The position numbers and the translations under genes are program-made. DNA of 11,182 nucleotides. Origin: Campylobacteraceae bacterium. GTDB lineage: Bacteria > Campylobacterota > Campylobacteria > Campylobacterales > Sulfurovaceae. The stretch spans positions 1-11,182 of the forward strand of contig JALWNF010000206.1 of the NCBI GenBank assembly GCA_026995985.1. The letters run 5' to 3'. A model generated the notes under the pieces. The model searched no databases. It was not told where the DNA came from and saw only the letters and a program-made list of their open reading frames with translations. This document shows positions 1 to 7,233 of this stretch, one piece after another; the stretch's first letter is position 1, and each line of letters opens with the position of its first letter.

Positions 1-482
1 CATGGAACAGAAAATCAACCACTAAAAGATTTTTTGGTTCGGGATATGTTGGATTTATTTTGATTGCACTTATGCTTTTAATATCAGGTGGTAGAAGTGG
101 AGCGATGGTACTCTTGGCCGTAGCACTCTTGGCAGGAATGGCTCAGGTGTTAGTAGTCTATGAAGAGGTTCTCTTCTACAGGCATTTAGACAAAGATGAT
201 CCTCTTTTCTATCAACTTAACCGAACAAGAGTACTTTTACAAGAGCATTTTGGGCAGATTAAGAGGTTTAGACTCTATTCGCTATTGCTCTTTGCTTTAG
301 GGTTCCCACTTTTAGCTATTTTGTTTACAGCAAGTGGATTAAACTCATTGGCAATAGCCATATTGCTCTTAGGGGTAATTGGCTCTTTTGTCTCAGAGCT
401 TTTAGGGCGTTATCTGTTCTATAGGAGTGTTGTTCCTTTGGGGTTAGCAGGGAACTTTTTTGCTGGAAATCAGCGACATTAA
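1..482 (+). CDS. DmsC-type molybdoenzyme membrane anchor subunit (3' part)
   Basis: The reading frame is open from the first bases of the window (codons begin at position 3), so the true start lies upstream; an in-frame TTG at 60 is not a convincing start. The visible 159 residues hold about four hydrophobic segments (roughly residues 12-31, 33-59, 75-98 and 102-128 of the fragment). The last ends in the motif GRYLFYRSV, which resembles the C-terminal helices of DmsC/YnfH anchor proteins. Such proteins hold a molybdoenzyme complex in the inner membrane and pass electrons from quinol to an Fe-S subunit. The stop codon overlaps the AAGGAG ribosome binding site of the molybdoenzyme gene 12 bases downstream, so the two are surely cotranscribed. 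Family assignment rests on the hydrophobic pattern and the C-terminal motif; another polytopic quinol-linked anchor is possible. Confidence 0.72.
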   Translation, partial: WNRKSTTKRFFGSGYVGFILIALMLLISGGRSGAMVLLAVALLAGMAQVLVVYEEVLFYRHLDKDDPLFYQLNRTRVLLQEHFGQIKRFRLYSLLLFALGFPLLAILFTASGLNSLAIAILLLGVIGSFVSELLGRYLFYRSVVPLGLAGNFFAGNQRH

Positions 483-494
483 GGAGATGGGTAG

Positions 495-2804
495 ATGTTA
501 AATAAAATAAAGAACTTTCTTGGTACAGACATAAAGACCGACAAGTACAAAAAAGTAGACGATGCCAAATTTGGTAAAATCTCAAACTTTAAAACACCAG
601 ATGAGTGGGTACGTAGTACTTGTGGTTACTGTGGTGTTGGGTGTGGACTATATATTGGGGTTAAAGATGGAAAGCCTGTCTATACAAAAGGTGACCCTGC
701 TCACCCTGTAAGTAGGGGAACTCTATGTCCAAAAGGCTTAACTGAACATGAGATGGTTAACTCTAGTAATCGTGTAACTACTCCAATGATTCGCAAAGAT
801 GGAGAGTTACAAGCTGTAGAGTGGGACGAAGCATTTTCATATACAGCAAAAAAGTTTCAAGATATTCAAGCCAGGTATGGAAAAGGTGCTGTGGCGTGTA
901 TCTCTACAGGACAGTTTTTAACTGAAGATTTTTACACTTTGGGTAAGTTTGTCCAGCTAGGCTTAGAGACCAATAACTACGATGGAAACACAACACTCTG
1001 TATGGCAAGTGCTGTTATGGGCTATAAGCAGAGTTTTGGCTCAGATGGACCTCCTGCAAGTTATGAAGACTTCTCTTATGCTGATGTTATTATGCTTATT
1101 GGAGCAAATATTGCTGACAATCATCCAATTTTAAAGCTTCATATTGCCAGAAATAAGAAGATAACAGGCAAAAAGCCAACGATTATAGTGGTTGACCCTC
1201 GTCACTCAAAAACAGCTAATATGGCAGATATCTATGTGCCGTTAGCTCCTAGAAGTGACTTAGCGTTGATAAATGGTCTTTGTTACATTATCTTTGAGCA
1301 GGGTTGGGAAGATGAGAAGTTTATAAAAGAGAGAACAAGTGGTGCTTTAGAGTTTAAAAAGCACATTATGAAAAACTATCCACCACAAGAGGTAGCAAAT
1401 ATTACAGGTATTGAGGTAAAAGAGCTTTACCGTTTAGCTAAAGTCTACGCTACAGCGAATAGAGCTTTGTCTGCTTGGACTATGGGAGTTAACCAAAGCT
1501 CTATAGGGACAGATACAGTAAGTGCTATTTGTAACTTGGCACTCATTACAGGTAATCTTGGAAAAGAGGGTGCTGCACCATTTTCAATTACAGGGCAGTG
1601 TAATGCTATGGGGACACGAGAGTTTGGTTTTACATCATCTATTCCAGGGTATCGTAACTTTGCATCAGCTCAAGATAGAGAGGAGTTTGCAAATATTATA
1701 GGTGTACCTACAGAGCTTATACCTACTCAAAGGGGGTATGCCTACCCACAGATTATAGATGCAATTGACCGTGGAGAGATAAAGGCTCTTTGGGTAACAG
1801 CAACCAATCCATTGGTAAGTTTTCCTGACCAAAACAAGTTAAGACGAGCATTAAAAAAACTTGATATTTTAGTAGTTCAAGATGCATTCATGTCAGAGAC
1901 AGCAGAGACGGCAGATGTAATCTTCTCAGCTGCTACATGGAGTGAAAAAGAGGGAGTCTACACCAACTCAGAGCGTCGTTGCAACTATGCAAAGAGAGCT
2001 GTTGAACCACTCGGTAAAACCATGAGTGATGCAAATATAGTCATAGAGTTTTCAAAATACTTTGAGGGTAAATATGAGCTACTATTTAAAGATTTTAAGA
2101 GTAGCCGTGACATCTTTGAAGAGATAAAAAGAGTAAGTAAAGGACGACTTTGTGACTACTCTGGTATGAGTTATGAGAAGATTGAAGAGCTTGGTGGAAT
2201 ACAGTGGCCATGTAATGAGCAGTACCCAGAGGGTAAAAAACGACTCTATACAGAGGGGTTTGAGTGTCCTACTGATGATGGAAAAGCAAAACTACTAGTA
2301 GTAGATTGGAAGCCACTAAGTGAGTCATGTAATCCAAACTTCCCTCTAACACTAAATACAGGTAGAACAGTAGAGCAGTGGCATACGCGAACTAAGACTA
2401 AAACTATTGGCTTATTAAATGACCTTGCCCCTGAAGCGTGGGTGGAGATTAACCCTAAAGATGCCCAAAAACTAAAAGTAAAAAGTGGGGACAGAATTAA
2501 GATAGCCTCAAGTCGTGGAAGTGTTGAGAATTTGATTGTAAAAGTAACAGAGGTGGTACGAGAGGGTAGCTGTTTTGTCCCTTTTCATTTTGCAGAGCAG
2601 TTGATAAACAGTGTAACTATTGCAGAGTTTGACCCTAAGTCCTTTGAGCCTAACTTTAAACAGTGTGCTGTCAATATCTATTCTGATAAAGTTCCTGAAG
2701 GGATTAAGATGGCAGAGACTGAGATAGCAGGAAAACTTAGTGAGCCTATAGCCTTGGAGGTAGAAAATCAAAAGGTTAAAGAGAGGTCAACAGATTTAAG
2801 TTAA
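495..2804 (+). CDS. narB: Molybdopterin nitrate reductase, NarB/NasA-like catalytic subunit
   Basis: This 769-residue protein belongs to the DMSO reductase superfamily and probably reduces nitrate to nitrite. An N-terminal [4Fe-4S] motif has Cys43, Cys46, Cys50 and Cys78, followed by Lys80 in CPKG. Cys169 in TLCMASAV is the expected molybdenum ligand; formate dehydrogenases instead have Cys or Sec followed by His. The molybdopterin-dinucleotide domain lies at about 612-735, with TGRTVEQWHTR and the late signature FVPFHF ... FDPKSFEP, typical of assimilatory nitrate reductases. There is no twin-arginine signal, so the enzyme should be cytoplasmic, unlike periplasmic NapA or DmsA. It lacks the extra C-terminal [2Fe-2S] domain of long NasA proteins. 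ATG 495 is preceded by a strong AAGGAG (481-486). Its neighbour is a DmsC-like anchor, so the electron donor may be quinol rather than ferredoxin. Substrate is inferred from motifs; a different oxyanion is possible. Confidence 0.85.
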   Translation: MLNKIKNFLGTDIKTDKYKKVDDAKFGKISNFKTPDEWVRSTCGYCGVGCGLYIGVKDGKPVYTKGDPAHPVSRGTLCPKGLTEHEMVNSSNRVTTPMIRKDGELQAVEWDEAFSYTAKKFQDIQARYGKGAVACISTGQFLTEDFYTLGKFVQLGLETNNYDGNTTLCMASAVMGYKQSFGSDGPPASYEDFSYADVIMLIGANIADNHPILKLHIARNKKITGKKPTIIVVDPRHSKTANMADIYVPLAPRSDLALINGLCYIIFEQGWEDEKFIKERTSGALEFKKHIMKNYPPQEVANITGIEVKELYRLAKVYATANRALSAWTMGVNQSSIGTDTVSAICNLALITGNLGKEGAAPFSITGQCNAMGTREFGFTSSIPGYRNFASAQDREEFANIIGVPTELIPTQRGYAYPQIIDAIDRGEIKALWVTATNPLVSFPDQNKLRRALKKLDILVVQDAFMSETAETADVIFSAATWSEKEGVYTNSERRCNYAKRAVEPLGKTMSDANIVIEFSKYFEGKYELLFKDFKSSRDIFEEIKRVSKGRLCDYSGMSYEKIEELGGIQWPCNEQYPEGKKRLYTEGFECPTDDGKAKLLVVDWKPLSESCNPNFPLTLNTGRTVEQWHTRTKTKTIGLLNDLAPEAWVEINPKDAQKLKVKSGDRIKIASSRGSVENLIVKVTEVVREGSCFVPFHFAEQLINSVTIAEFDPKSFEPNFKQCAVNIYSDKVPEGIKMAETEIAGKLSEPIALEVENQKVKERSTDLS

Positions 2805-2840
2805 GATAGAAATATGGAGTAGCAATATAGTTCTAACTTA

Positions 2841-2849
2841 TGTTATAAT
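2841..2849 (+). promoter_or_regulatory. Extended -10 promoter before the COG3400 gene
   Basis: The string TGTTATAAT matches the extended -10 consensus TGnTATAAT exactly and sits 30 bases before the ATG at 2879. Campylobacterota sigma-70 promoters often have a good -10 and a poor -35, and no clear -35 is visible here. A start site near 2856 would give a leader of about 23 bases. It separates the molybdoenzyme genes from the downstream block. I infer the start site; it is not shown by the sequence alone. Confidence 0.6.
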
Positions 2850-2875
2850 TCCATATAAAAATTAATTATGGAATT
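2847..2875 (+). repeat. Perfect 9-bp inverted repeat over -10 and ribosome binding site
   Basis: AATTCCATA (2847-2855) and TATGGAATT (2867-2875) are exact reverse complements separated by 11 bases. The left arm overlaps the last bases of the TATAAT box and the right arm contains the only plausible ribosome binding site (GGA at 2870-2872). The half-site centres are 20 bp apart, about two helical turns, which suits a dimeric repressor. Alternatively it is an RNA hairpin in read-through transcripts that hides the ribosome binding site. It has no real U-tract, so it is not a good terminator. Confidence 0.55.
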
Positions 2876-2878
2876 TTA

Positions 2879-4297
2879 ATGAAAAATGTATTGATTTTGG
2901 CAAATGGCGATATGGCTAAACATTTTGTAAAGTGGCTAGGTAAAAGTCGTATCTCATCTAATCAATACTATATTAACTGTTGTCAAGAGAATAGAGAGTG
3001 TCTAACTTCTACTATAGATAACATCACCTACATCGACATAGACCCAACCTCTTATTTGCGTGTTAAGACATTAATGGAGGAGGTTGAGTTCTCAACTGTA
3101 TTTATAGTTCTTGAAGATAGATTAGAGGCAAAATTTACATATAAAAATGTCCGTTTTATAGATGATAAGATCTTTATTGTCTTTGTCTCAAAGTGGGACG
3201 ATATGGGCTTTGATGATGAGAACTTAAACCTTTTAAATATAAATGAGGCTATAGCTTCAAGCCTCTATGAGAAACTTCCAAATGTTCCAATAATTGCTAA
3301 GAATATTGGTTTAGGAAAGGGTGAGATTATGGAGATACTTATTCCTCTTGGGAGTAGCTTTGCCTTTCGTCATGTAGGTGCTATTTCTCATAGAAAGTGG
3401 AAAATAGTGGCTATATATAGACAAGAGAAGCAGATATTTCCTACTAATAGTACAATGATAAAACCTAACGATAGAATTGTGGTTATTGGAAACCCTTTGG
3501 TATTGGAGGAGGTCTATAAGCGTGTCAATAGAAGACAAGGAGTTTTTCCTGAGCCTTTTGGTAAAAATATGTATCTTTTAGTTGATATGGAGCAAAGTAG
3601 AGAAGATATTCTTTCCCAAATAAATGAAGCAATATTTCTAAGTAATAAATTGGTAAAAACAAAACTCTTTATTAGGTTAATAAATATTGTTGATATAGAT
3701 GCTATAAAAGAGATTAGAAATCTACAAAATGATAATATTGATGTTCTTGTAACCTACAGTGAGAGTGATATATTTCAAGATATAGATTTTGATATAAGTC
3801 AAGACGAGATTGGACTCTTTTTACTGACGCAAAAACTTTTTAAAAAAACAAAATTTAAAGAGTATATAGGCTCTTTTAATCGTCCTGTCTATCTTTTTGG
3901 AGAGGAGAGATTATTTAATATAAATAAAGCTGTTCTTTTGATGGGCAAAGAGACAGAGATGGAGTCTCTCTCTACATCTGTTTTTGATATATCTGAGAGT
4001 TTAGAACTTGAGTTAAACTTATATGACTATAATCCTGAAGGTGATTTTGAAGATACAAAAAAGGTTATTGACCACTATGAGACACTCTCTCGACTATATA
4101 GTTTTAATATTAATATAAAAAAGAAAAGAGCTAATCCAATTAAAGAACTACTTGTCCAAGATGCTATTTTACATATTGCTCCTTATAATAAAGAGGTTAG
4201 TAGTAGCTCATGGTTAAATTTTTTTTCAACAAGTTTTAGTAGGCATATCCTCTCTATAAAAAAACACCCTTTGCTTTTGATTCCTGTAGAGGGGTAA
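2879..4297 (+). CDS. COG3400-type protein: TrkA_N-like, RCK_C and Usp-like domains
   Basis: A 472-residue soluble protein with no signal peptide or membrane helix. The first 20 residues (VLILANGDMAKHF) look like a Rossmann-fold strand and turn of the TrkA_N type, but the glycine pattern is degenerate, so NAD binding is doubtful. Residues 148 to about 217 fit an RCK_C (TrkA_C) ligand-binding domain: GEIMEILIP at the start, a central IVAIYR, then IKPNDRIVVIG. The region from about 355 to the end resembles a universal-stress-type fold, closing in HPLLLIPV. RCK domains gate potassium transporters in response to nucleotides, so a regulatory role in ion homeostasis is a reasonable inference, helped by the MscS-family gene two genes on. 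No transporter is fused or adjacent. I recall an equivalent next to aroB in Helicobacter (HP0282), where its function is unknown. ATG 2879 follows GGA at 2870-2872. Confidence 0.75.
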   Translation: MKNVLILANGDMAKHFVKWLGKSRISSNQYYINCCQENRECLTSTIDNITYIDIDPTSYLRVKTLMEEVEFSTVFIVLEDRLEAKFTYKNVRFIDDKIFIVFVSKWDDMGFDDENLNLLNINEAIASSLYEKLPNVPIIAKNIGLGKGEIMEILIPLGSSFAFRHVGAISHRKWKIVAIYRQEKQIFPTNSTMIKPNDRIVVIGNPLVLEEVYKRVNRRQGVFPEPFGKNMYLLVDMEQSREDILSQINEAIFLSNKLVKTKLFIRLINIVDIDAIKEIRNLQNDNIDVLVTYSESDIFQDIDFDISQDEIGLFLLTQKLFKKTKFKEYIGSFNRPVYLFGEERLFNINKAVLLMGKETEMESLSTSVFDISESLELELNLYDYNPEGDFEDTKKVIDHYETLSRLYSFNINIKKKRANPIKELLVQDAILHIAPYNKEVSSSSWLNFFSTSFSRHILSIKKHPLLLIPVEG

Positions 4298-4301
4298 AAT
4301 T

Positions 4302-4315
4302 ATAACAATTGTTAT
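4302..4315. repeat. 14-bp perfect palindrome ATAACAATTGTTAT
   Basis: A perfect self-complementary 14-mer begins five bases after the stop codon of the COG3400 gene. It could be an operator for a dimeric regulator or merely an AT-rich chance palindrome. With no loop and no following T-run it would not make a good terminator. Confidence 0.4.
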
Positions 4316-4322
4316 TCTAAAA

Positions 4323-4369
4323 CTATCTGCTTAAAGATATTAAGCCCATTAAATACCTCTTTAAGATAG
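4323..4369 (+). repeat. Bulged hairpin in the aroB leader region
   Basis: CTTAAAGA (4330-4337) pairs with TCTTTAAG (4358-4365). The flanking CTAT (4323-4326) pairs with ATAG (4366-4369) once a three-base bulge (CTG, 4327-4329) is allowed, giving 12 base pairs and a 20-base loop. The right arm runs into the possible -10 of aroB at 4367. It lies in the 114-base spacer between the COG3400 gene and aroB. It is not followed by a T-tract, so termination is unlikely. It may be an attenuating structure, an operator or a chance fold. Confidence 0.4.
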
Positions 4370-4372
4370 AAT
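4367..4372 (+). promoter_or_regulatory. Possible -10 box for aroB
   Basis: TAGAAT differs from TATAAT at one position and lies 39 bases before the aroB ATG. No clear -35 is seen. The spacer is AT-rich, so this match is weak evidence; a second candidate, TACACT at 4391-4396, is closer to the start codon. Confidence 0.3.
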
Positions 4373-4411
4373 ATTACAAATAATAATTTATACACTAGGT
4401 CTAAAAAAATC

Positions 4412-5458
4412 ATGATAGTTCCCATTCATTTAGAGAGTAGTTCAGCTATAGAATATAATGTTGTTATAGATAGATTGCCAGAGCTTACTTTTAATAGAAA
4501 AGTAGCCATTGTTACAAATACAACTGTATCTGCTCTACATTTAGAGTATTTAAAATCTAAGATAAGTGCGGATGAGCTCTATGTTGTTACTATTGAAGAT
4601 GGTGAAGAGTATAAAACCTTAGCAACAATAGAGACTATTTTAAATAAACTTTTTGAAGCAAAACTAGATAGAAAGTCACTACTAATAGCTCTTGGTGGTG
4701 GAGTAGTTGGTGATATGACAGGATTTACAGCATCAATCTATCAAAGAGGGATAGGATTTATTCAAGTTCCTACTACACTACTAGCACAAGTAGATGCATC
4801 TGTTGGTGGAAAGACAGGGGTTAATAGTTCCTATGGAAAAAACCTTATAGGTGCATTCTATCAACCCGAAGCTGTCTACATAGATACTGACTTTTTAAAG
4901 ACACTTCCAAAGAGAGAGTTTGCTGCTGGTATAGCAGAGATTATAAAGATGGCAGTCATGTTTGACAAAGAGTATTTTAACTTTTTAGTAGATGCTGATT
5001 TTTCAGATAGAGAGAGTTTAGAGAAGATTATTGGACGTTGTGTTGAGTTAAAAGCAGAGGTTGTTAACTTAGATGAAAAAGAGTCAGGAATACGAGCTGT
5101 ACTAAACTATGGACACACCTTTGGACATGTAATTGAGAATGAGACAAACTACACTACCTATCTTCATGGAGAAGCTGTAGCTATAGGAATAGTGATGGCA
5201 AATGCTTTGGCTAGAGAGTTGGGTTTGATGACACAGAGTCAGATAGATGAGGTAGAGAGGCTCTTAGAGAAACATCAACTTCCTACAACTTATAAGATTA
5301 ATGATGTAGATGCTTTTTACGATAAATTCTTTTTAGATAAAAAAGCTGCAAATAATAGACTTAAGTTTATTTTGCCTAATGGGATTGGAGGGCATACTAT
5401 TTGTGATGATATTGATGAAGGGACTCTAAAAAGAGTTCTTTATAATTTTACAAAATGA
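4412..5458 (+). CDS. aroB: 3-dehydroquinate synthase
   Basis: AroB turns 3-deoxy-D-arabino-heptulosonate 7-phosphate into 3-dehydroquinate, the second step of the shikimate pathway, in the cytoplasm with NAD and a divalent metal. At 348 residues it is full length. The NAD-binding glycine stretch ALGGGVVGDMTGF lies at 93-105, followed by the phosphate and substrate loop PTTLLAQVDASVGGKTGVN (120-138). The metal ligands are Glu176 (GIAEIIKMA), His235 (NYGHTFGH) and His252 (LHGEA), matching the family. ATG 4412 has only a weak AGG 12 bases upstream (4397-4399), so translation initiation may be modest. The 3' end overlaps the next start codon in an ATGA, suggesting coupled translation of the MscS-family gene. 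The sequence is close in style to Helicobacter AroB, with the shared FHQP/FYQP and LDKK regions. Confidence 0.97.
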   Translation: MIVPIHLESSSAIEYNVVIDRLPELTFNRKVAIVTNTTVSALHLEYLKSKISADELYVVTIEDGEEYKTLATIETILNKLFEAKLDRKSLLIALGGGVVGDMTGFTASIYQRGIGFIQVPTTLLAQVDASVGGKTGVNSSYGKNLIGAFYQPEAVYIDTDFLKTLPKREFAAGIAEIIKMAVMFDKEYFNFLVDADFSDRESLEKIIGRCVELKAEVVNLDEKESGIRAVLNYGHTFGHVIENETNYTTYLHGEAVAIGIVMANALARELGLMTQSQIDEVERLLEKHQLPTTYKINDVDAFYDKFFLDKKAANNRLKFILPNGIGGHTICDDIDEGTLKRVLYNFTK

Positions 5459-7215
5459 GTTTAGTAATGAGAATAGTTTATATTTTTCTCCTCTCTTTTC
5501 TCTCTCTTTTTGCCGATAGTAATGTAACTCAAAAGAGTACTTCTGAATATGTTGAAGGGAATATAAGTAAGAGTATAGCTATTATTACTAAAGCTATTGA
5601 TAAACAGAAACAGGAGTTAGAGGCTCAAAAAAGAGTTGAAGAGCAGAAGCGTCTTCTTCAAAAAAAAGCAGAGCGTATAAAAGAGCAGAAGCTACTACAA
5701 GCTAGAATAGATGAGCTAGAGGAGAAGAAAAAGAAGATAGATGAAGAGCTAAGTAAAGATAATATTTGGGCAAATCAATATCTGCCTTATGAGACCTATC
5801 AACAGCTTGAGATGAAGCATAAGAAGTATGCTGATGAGATAGAGGAGTATGGAGATGAAGAGAGTTTAACTAACACAGAAAAGTTAGAACTTAAACGACT
5901 AAAAGATGAGTATAAGATTATTGAAGGAAAACTCTCTCAGTTAAGTGAGTATAAAAAAGACCCATTTGCCGATATGGTTAAGATTAAAGAGTTGGCTCCT
6001 GAACCTAAGATTACTAATCCAATTAGTATTCTTGATGGAATCTCATACCAAAAACAGCTAAAGAGTATAAAAGAGGAGCATGATGAGAAGTATGCCTCTT
6101 TGAGTGAAGCTGTTACAAAATTACAAGAGAAGGTAGCACTTTTAAAAGAGTTAACTCTTTTGTCTAAACGAAACAAATATGTTCAAGAGCTAAAAGCAAC
6201 TCAACAGAAATTAAAAGATTTTGAAGATACGCTAAGGATATATAAGACATCTATTAAGACATTTTCTCAGGTTGCTTCTCAAATTAGTTTAAATATTGAT
6301 GAGGGAATAGATAAAGAGGTAAAAAAGCTAGTAGTAATTGGTGCAACTATTGGCTCTTTAGTACTCTTTCTATTTTTAATAAAATTTTTAATCAATAAAT
6401 ATATGTCTGAAAATGACTTCTTCTATGGTATAAACAAGATTGTTAATGGCTCATTTATTGTTATAATTGTCATTATTTTACTCTTCTCTTATATTGAAAA
6501 TGTTAAAAACTTAATGACTATTTTGAGCTTTGCATCAGCTGGTATTGCTATTGCTCTAAAAGATTGGTTCATGAGTATTTTAGGTTGGATTGTTATTTGG
6601 GTTTCAGGCTCTGTTCATGTAGGTGACCGTATGAAATTTGTAAAAGATGGAGTTGAGTATGTTGGAGATATTGTTGATATATCTATTTTACGTATGACAC
6701 TACATGAAGATGTTACATTTACCTCTGTATATAAAAATAGACGTACAGGGCGTATTATATTTATTCCAAATAACTATATATTTACAGGAATGATTGCAAA
6801 CTACTCTCATGCAGGTCTTAAGACTGTTTGGGACGGGATTGACTTTTATATCACTTTTGATTCTAATGCTTCAAAAGCACAATATATCTCTAAAGAGGTA
6901 GCAAGAAAGTTTTCAAAAGGTTATACGGAGATGACACGAAAGCAGTTAAATCGTCTAAGAAGTAAATATAGTGTACGAAATACAGCAGTAGAGCCTCGTG
7001 TTTTTGCATTTTTAGATGATTATGGTGTTCGTATCTCTGTTTGGTATTTGACCAACTCATATGCAACTTTAACTCTAAGAAGTACTATCTCTATGGAGAT
7101 TTTAGCAAGAATACAAAAAGAGGATGATATAGAGTTGGCACTACCAAGTCAGTCAATCTATATGGATAAGTCTGCACCAAGACCTCCATTACCTGAAAAT
7201 AGTGAAATTGTATAA
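5455..7215 (+). CDS. MscS-family mechanosensitive channel with long coiled-coil N-terminus
   Basis: This 586-residue inner-membrane protein should open under membrane tension and release small solutes. An N-terminal signal (about 1-21, cleaving near LFA-DS) is followed by a long Lys/Glu-rich coiled-coil region, about residues 35-280, predicted to be periplasmic. Three membrane helices follow: about 292-314, 329-348 and 352-385. The last, with SFASAGIAIALKDWF, is the pore-lining TM3 of MscS proteins and runs into the cytoplasmic beta domain at HVGDRMKF (388-395). The C-terminal domain ends near 586 with a proline-rich tail. E. coli MscS has 286 residues; the extra length here is the coiled coil. 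Start choice: ATG 5455 overlaps the aroB stop (ATGA) and lacks a Shine-Dalgarno sequence. ATG 5467 (MRIVYIFLL) would leave the signal peptide intact and is an alternative. I recall HP0284 as the Helicobacter equivalent. Confidence 0.85.
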   Translation: MSLVMRIVYIFLLSFLSLFADSNVTQKSTSEYVEGNISKSIAIITKAIDKQKQELEAQKRVEEQKRLLQKKAERIKEQKLLQARIDELEEKKKKIDEELSKDNIWANQYLPYETYQQLEMKHKKYADEIEEYGDEESLTNTEKLELKRLKDEYKIIEGKLSQLSEYKKDPFADMVKIKELAPEPKITNPISILDGISYQKQLKSIKEEHDEKYASLSEAVTKLQEKVALLKELTLLSKRNKYVQELKATQQKLKDFEDTLRIYKTSIKTFSQVASQISLNIDEGIDKEVKKLVVIGATIGSLVLFLFLIKFLINKYMSENDFFYGINKIVNGSFIVIIVIILLFSYIENVKNLMTILSFASAGIAIALKDWFMSILGWIVIWVSGSVHVGDRMKFVKDGVEYVGDIVDISILRMTLHEDVTFTSVYKNRRTGRIIFIPNNYIFTGMIANYSHAGLKTVWDGIDFYITFDSNASKAQYISKEVARKFSKGYTEMTRKQLNRLRSKYSVRNTAVEPRVFAFLDDYGVRISVWYLTNSYATLTLRSTISMEILARIQKEDDIELALPSQSIYMDKSAPRPPLPENSEIV

Positions 7216-7216
7216 T
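7211..7216 (+). promoter_or_regulatory. Possible internal promoter before mtaB
   Basis: A perfect TATAAT overlaps the stop codon of the MscS-family gene and lies 18 bases before the mtaB ATG. A start near 7223 would give a very short leader of about 11 bases containing the AAGAAGATAAG ribosome binding region. No -35 is obvious. Chance is possible in AT-rich DNA. Confidence 0.35.
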
Positions 7217-7233
7217 ATTAAAAGAAGATAAGA

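Noticed and set aside
60..482. A complete small membrane protein starting at TTG 60
   Set aside because: The frame is open upstream to the window start and the preceding residues fit the same polytopic protein, so this is the 3' part of a longer gene.
325..585. Reverse-strand open frame across the anchor/molybdoenzyme junction
   Set aside because: It lies antisense to two well-supported genes, has no recognisable domain and no ribosome binding site that I can see.
2508..2771. Reverse-strand open frame inside narB
   Set aside because: Antisense to the conserved cofactor-binding domain; low-complexity, Cys/Tyr-rich product typical of a shadow frame.
495..2804. Formate dehydrogenase rather than nitrate reductase
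   Set aside because: The metal-ligand Cys169 is followed by Met-Ala-Ser-Ala as in nitrate reductases, not by the His typical of formate dehydrogenases.
2805..2878. Intrinsic terminator after narB
   Set aside because: The only hairpin is AT-rich and followed by TTTTAATG rather than a proper T-run; it also overlaps the next gene's promoter and ribosome binding site.
3311..3538. Reverse-strand open frame inside the COG3400 gene
   Set aside because: Antisense to the RCK_C region with no sign of its own start signals.
5937..6176. Reverse-strand open frame inside the coiled-coil region
   Set aside because: Lys/Glu-rich coding on the plus strand gives Ser/Phe/Leu-rich antisense frames by composition alone.
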